Source: Cymodocea nodosa
Taxonomy: Eukaryota > Streptophyta > Magnoliopsida > Alismatales > Cymodoceaceae
DNA: 64,000 bases
Direction of reading: 5' to 3'
NCBI GenBank assembly: GCA_036874045.1
Contig: CM072336.1
Coordinates: 9,576,501 to 9,640,500, forward strand
The translations under genes were made by a program, and so were the position numbers. The notes under the pieces are model-generated. The model saw only the letters and a list, made by a program, of their open reading frames with translations. It was not told the origin of the DNA and did no database searches. Shown here piece after piece: positions 59,301 through 64,000 of the stretch. The number at the start of each line of letters is the position of its first letter. Within the stretch, counting starts at the first letter, position 1.

Positions 59301-61430
59301 TATCATTTTCATAATCTCCACTTATATTTTGATCTTTTATATAGTTATGTTACCTTTTGAGTATCTAAATTTATATTTTAAATATATGTATTTCCCATTA
59401 GAAAACATCATCAATTCACTTCAGATATTTATTTTTAACGTATTTTAATAAAATATGTTTAATATATATACGTATTCATTGTTTTGTTGTTCTTTATCTT
59501 ATTATTATATTTTTATTTTATTTTTTTCGTTGGAATATAGTCGACTAAGTTTATTTAAGGTAGTTGTTCTTATTTTGTATGCTTTATATTATGTCCCAAA
59601 ATATCTTATATTATTTATTAGTATCTAAAATATTTAATTTCATTGTTGTTATTATTATTATTAGATATTCACATTTAATACCTACAATATATTAATTTTA
59701 ATTTAAACCTTCGGTCCGACCCTTGGGTTCGATCGAAACCTTTATACTTATATTATTATTATCGTTACTTTTATTACGATAAAAACATCTTTCGATCGAA
59801 TCCTCGGCTTGATCGGATCTCATTTATGTATATTATATTTTTTTTAAAATAAAAGCCTTTTCGGTTGGGTTGAAGTATAACTTAAATTCAACTGATTTAT
59901 CTATATATATATATATATGTATATTTAAAAAAAATTCTTTCGTTCAGATCGAAGTATAACTTTGATTCAATTAAATTTTTTTGTATAGATATATATTTAA
60001 AAACTCTTTCAATCGACTATTATTATTATTTTATTTTATCATTTCGGTGGAACGCAAGCATAACTTTGATTCAACTGATTCTTTTATTATATATATATAT
60101 TTATTTATTTTTAAAATTTTCAGTCAAATTAAAGTTATACTTCTGTTCAATCAATTTTAATAATATTATTATTATTTTACATTTTATGGTCAGACTAAAA
60201 GAGGACTTTAGCTTAACCAAAACTTATTATATTATTTATTTTTTTAAAACAATATATATATATTTAAATGTCACACATTTGCAAAGTCAGGTGCGTTGAC
60301 CTGACATTTATAAATGTCAAGTGGCATTTCTCCCTTTGTTTTTTTTAATAAATTTTCCCTAAATTTCAGATATTTGATTTTAATTCAAATATTTATATTT
60401 TGTATCTGAAACACCTTTTTGTATATTTACACTTCTATACACAAAATATTAAAAAAAAATTATATTTTATTTCAAATACTTATATTTCACAACTAAAATA
60501 TTTTTATTTTAATTTCTTAAATATTCTCATATTTTATCTAAAATATTTGATTTTATTTTTAAACATTAAAATTTTAATTTTTATTTCTTAAATAGGTCCG
60601 TTGAGTTTGGTAAGTGTAATGAACTCTTTCTATTGAGTTAACCTCAATCCAATAGACCAACTCCTTTAGTTTAAGCTACACCTAATGGACTAAATATATT
60701 AGGTTTATGCAAACCCCAATGAACAAGTTCGTTTTAAATTCTTAGATACTATATAAAATACTTGATTTCATTTTAGATACTTACATTTTTTATCTAAAGT
60801 ATTTATATTTTAATCTCTTGGGCATTTTTTATAGTTTCATACTTGACATATGTAATTTTATTTTAAATATTTCTATTTATATATAAAATATTTGGATTTT
60901 TATTTTTCATATACGTATATTTTTAATATCTAGATACTTATAGTTTATATCTAATATGTTTAATTTAATCTAATTTTTACACATATTTTAGTTATTATAT
61001 TTTATATCCATGCATACTTCTAATTTTGAATCTTTAAATATTTATATCCCATATGTAAGATATTTATCTTTGTTTAATTTTTCATATGTATTTTAGATAT
61101 TTATATTTTATATCTAAAATACTATCAATCTTAGACACTTATATTTTTTATATTTAAGTTTTTTTTTAGTTTGATCTTGATACCTTTGTTTAGTATCAAA
61201 CACTTCTAGATTTTAAAATTTCTTAGCTCTATTTAGAGGTTATAGATTTCTTTAATTTTCATTTTAGATACTTTTTATTTTGTCTCTAAAATACCATTTG
61301 CAGTATTTCTAAATTAAATCTATTGAATTTAAATAAATCTCATAGACTAAGTTTTTTGAGTTTAAATAAACCCAATGGACTAACTTTGTTGGGTTCAGTA
61401 CACGAACAACAATTTATGTTGACATAATAA
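59301..61430. repeat. AT-rich repeat tract related to Athila spacers
   Basis: The part 59,700-60,190 contains CGGT(T/C)-(A/G)AAC-like words (TTCGATCGAAACC, TTCGGTTGGGTTGAA) as in 19,320-19,620 and 36,000-36,470. A stretch near 60,595-60,740 carries GTTGAGTT motifs. 60,766-61,222 is the second copy of the 34,355-34,830 repeat. Small frames (60,066-60,299; 60,400-60,591) are by-products. The tract is probably the non-coding remnant of an Athila element. Confidence 0.5.
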
Positions 61431-62103
61431 TTATAATCATATATATATATATTTGTTATCTTGACCATCACATATATATATTCATTATATTATGGTTATT
61501 ATTATATTATTAATTAGTTAGTTATTATTACCATTATATTATTATTTTTTTTATAATTTCCACATGTATAAATAAATTTAAAGGAAAGCTTGTGACAACT
61601 TATTCCAAGCAATCAACAAGGACATAACGTGTTTGAATAATGAAAAAAGATGGGATAGAACTCTTGCAGTCTTTTATTCTTAATAAGTTGCATCCATTCT
61701 TTCTCATAAATCAACTTATAAAGCAAGAGAACATCTTGAATAACAACCACAAGGATATTGTCATTAATCAATGCGAAGCTTCTAATAGATACTGTCATTG
61801 ATTGTAGACTCATCTTTACTTTTGCATAATTATTGTTCTAGTGCACTTATCATGATCTTCCATCATCTATATGTAAAATGTTATATCTGCTGCGTACCAT
61901 CGAATTAAACATAAGGATGGTGATGATGGCCTCCCCTTCCCTTTCCATACTGTACGATAGCAAAATGTAGGAGCTCATCTGTTGGAGGCGTCAACGTATG
62001 AACAACGTAGCTAAGCTCAAGGTCTGAGAGCTACTATTCTTCCTCCATTTAGGCAATCTAGTATTGCTACACCAAGAAAAGACGAGTAACTAGACGACCT
62101 TTC
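61431..62103. other. Unassigned stretch before the inverted repeat
   Basis: Mostly AT-rich to 61,560, then mixed sequence. An open frame on - (61,613-61,813) has no recognisable domain. The last 40 bases, from TATTGCTAC at 62,062, join in frame to the open frame of the right inverted-repeat arm. Confidence 0.35.
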
Positions 62104-62965
62104 AACGGGTGGACTTGCAAACTCCACAGCAACAACGAAGGTCTCGATGCTGTGGGCGATCACGCCGAGACAACAGCCACGTACTTCCCGATCGCAAGCT
62201 GCCAAGGTCGCACCAAGAGAACTGTGACCACGAAGTATAGACAATATCGCTGTTGCAACACAACAGATTTAACATGCCTCATCGAGAAATAAAATCAACC
62301 TTTCTTTCTTGCAGGAGTGTCTCTCTAGTCTTAGGGTAGGAGTGTGAAAGTGGGAGTATGTGCTGTTGAAAGAGAGTCCAGGCCTTTGCTGTACGCCATC
62401 CATCTACCTTTACGATAGAAATGGTGAAACGGACGACACAAAGTGCAATCGATGCTCATGGTGGGATGTTAGATGCTCGAACGTCCATCCTCCTCCCAAG
62501 CTTATATATCTTAAATGCTCGACACGCCTGATCACCATATATATCTTTAAATTTATATTTTTTATAAAGTTCTTGTATATGTGACTTTACATTTTAAATA
62601 ATTACAATATGTGTATATCAATTTCTTATTATGATTATTTAATCAATGATTCCCATTTCTAAGATATTGTCGTCAACATATGTCCATAGTTATTTCTCTC
62701 TTTCGATATTCTAGATCCATCCGCTTGACTTTACAAGAAACACTGTGAAGTTTTTTTGACAAATACCATCCATATTAGTTCAGGACTACGTATGTGATGA
62801 AGATAAATGTGATGGAAGTAGGCAAGTAAAGCAGCAAGTATATACGTGATTTTAACTTTTTATTCTATTATCCACTCAATTCAAGTTTGTTTGCACATCG
62901 GCTCTCATCATCAAGATTCCAGTCCTTTCTTCTTAGCTGCTGCTGGTGCTGCTGCTCTCTCTCTA
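62104..62965 (+). repeat. Right arm of the ~0.86-kb inverted repeat
   Basis: It matches the reverse complement of 11,121-11,974. Left of 62,104 the two arms are unrelated; the right end falls in the GCTG/CT/AT microsatellite at about 62,935-62,975. From 62,713 it overlaps the direct repeat with the window start. It lacks the peptide gene that flanks the left arm. Confidence 0.9.
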
Positions 62966-64000
62966 TATATATATGTTGTAAAAAGATAATATGTAATATA
63001 ATATTTTCATATAATATATTGTCTACTTTTGAAAAAATTTAGATTGTAATGAACAATATTGTTTATGTTAATTACAGGTATGTTATTTCACTTGTTATAT
63101 CTGTATTTAGTAAAATTTTAAGATATATTATAATATTTAAAATATTACTTTTTAAATATAATATCTTTTAAAAATAATATTCTAATGTATTATTTAATTT
63201 TTAAAATATTATTATTATTTTAATTCCTTTTAACTACACAAACACCCTATTTTCCATCATTTTCTCTAATACACAAATAATACTGTATTTCCTATTATAT
63301 CTTATCATTGCCTACCATCTTCATTTCTCACTACTTTCATATTTCTAGTTGTTTTATTTTTCGATGAAAAAATGTACACAAATAGAGTCTAAAAGTTTGA
63401 CTCGTTGAATGTTATCCCTTGTACTTGTTGTAAACGCCAAAGCAAAATTGTAGGTATACTTCCATTTCTACATCACTACTTACTAATTTTATGTCATGAC
63501 CACTTCACCTGGAGACCATCTGAAGAACAAAGATTTTTCTCGAGTAACGATGGTAGCTTTTGCATAACTTAAATCATGATAAAAATTGCAAATGTTGGTA
63601 CCTTTCGTTGATTAAATTGGTGTAGTTAACTAGCCTAGCAATGAGAAAGAAAGTTACATGATATTCGTGGCTTGTATAATATCAAATATTTTACATGTGA
63701 AATTCTTATCTTTGAAAATAAATCTTAAAGAGAGAGAGGGGGTTAGTGTACACAGAAAATCAAGAAAAGGAAGAAAAGTATAAACTTTTCTTTTGTTAGG
63801 CGGAAAGAATGTTAACGAAATTCTAGCGGTATAAAACGTGTTACTTTCCTTTCTCGTCATTCATTTCTGACCTCCAGACATCCGATTTCGCTCCCCCAAC
63901 CTTTCCGACTTGCCCATCCTCACAACCTCCAACACCGATGCTACACAACTCATGGCTTCCTCGTTCATTTCTAAACATCAAGATGACCTCCTCGTGTGTA
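62713..64000. repeat. Right copy of the direct repeat (equals 1-1,288)
   Basis: Same sequence as the window start (see the entry there). The small open frame at 63,654-63,860 on - equals that at 942-1,148 and is not supported as a gene. Confidence 0.95.

Noticed and set aside
59940..60600. Short Ile/Tyr/Phe-rich frames as small membrane proteins
   Set aside because: They come from AT-rich simple sequence with no start context or conservation.
62360..62584. Cys-containing 74-residue frame in the right inverted-repeat arm
   Set aside because: The other arm has one base fewer at the start (AGTCCAGCC against AGTCCAGGCC), which shifts the frame, so it is not conserved.
1..64000. tRNA, rRNA, snoRNA genes and organelle insertions
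   Set aside because: No cloverleaf with the T-loop consensus, no rRNA core words and no plastid or mitochondrial genes were recognised by eye; tRNAscan-type searches could not be run.

Overview
The window looks like a repeat-dominated stretch of a flowering-plant nuclear genome. It is strongly AT-rich and filled with nested LTR retrotransposons of typical plant lineages: Ty1/copia elements with tRNA-iMet-type primer sites, and Ty3/gypsy elements of the Athila type with an env-like region after the integrase. I found no bacterial, plastid or mitochondrial gene set, no tRNA or rRNA and no CRISPR array. The species cannot be named from sequence alone.

Only one gene looks intact. It is a two-exon gene (10,532-10,922, + strand, 103-bp GT-AG intron) for a 95-residue secreted, arginine-rich peptide. 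Its precursor has a signal peptide, an acidic propeptide and a basic C-terminus made of two copies of the cysteine pattern CC-x5-C-x3-C, exactly 19 residues apart. A TATAAA box lies about 90 bp before the ATG. A 230-bp hairpin MITE lies about 200 bp before that box and abuts the truncated end of a copia element. Two other host-type genes are broken: a Myb/SANT-like domain near 1.8 kb and an F-box gene (13,126-14,262) with one in-frame stop. The F-box gene sits just downstream of an Athila gag and is flanked by retroelement-type sequence motifs, which suggests capture.

Layout: 1-3.2 kb holds duplicated non-coding DNA and the Myb remnant. 3.2-10.0 kb holds copia remnants (families A and B, - strand) around a family-B LTR. 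10.0-11.1 kb holds the MITE and the peptide gene. 11.1-12.0 kb is one arm of a long inverted repeat whose other arm is at 62.1-62.97 kb. 13.1-15.8 kb holds the F-box pseudogene and gag. 17.1-25.3 kb is Athila element 1 (- strand), interrupted by an LTR fragment. 26.4-32.9 kb is copia A copy 2, sharing a 3.6-kb duplicated block with 3.2-6.8 kb. 33.6-34.3 kb is an old copia integrase remnant. 35.0-47.07 kb is Athila element 2 (- strand), cut by two solo LTRs with matching target-site duplications and carrying a perfect-looking triplication of a 1,686-bp unit. 47.07-49.8 kb is the 5' part of a + strand copia element (family C). 51.2-54.07 kb is a + strand Athila 3' end. 54.8-57.6 kb holds two copia LTRs (D and B-like). 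58.3-61.4 kb is very AT-rich minisatellite-like DNA. From 62,713 to the window end the sequence repeats the first 1,288 bases almost exactly, so the locus probably lies in a tandem duplication of about 62.7 kb.

Three structural signals stand out beyond the genes: the doubled-cysteine peptide, the possible 62.7-kb tandem array carrying it, and recurring short hairpin motifs (stem-AGTTA, 3-6 nt, TAACT-stem) found in the LTRs of several unrelated retroelement families. All readings are by eye; alignments, expression and read-level checks were not possible.
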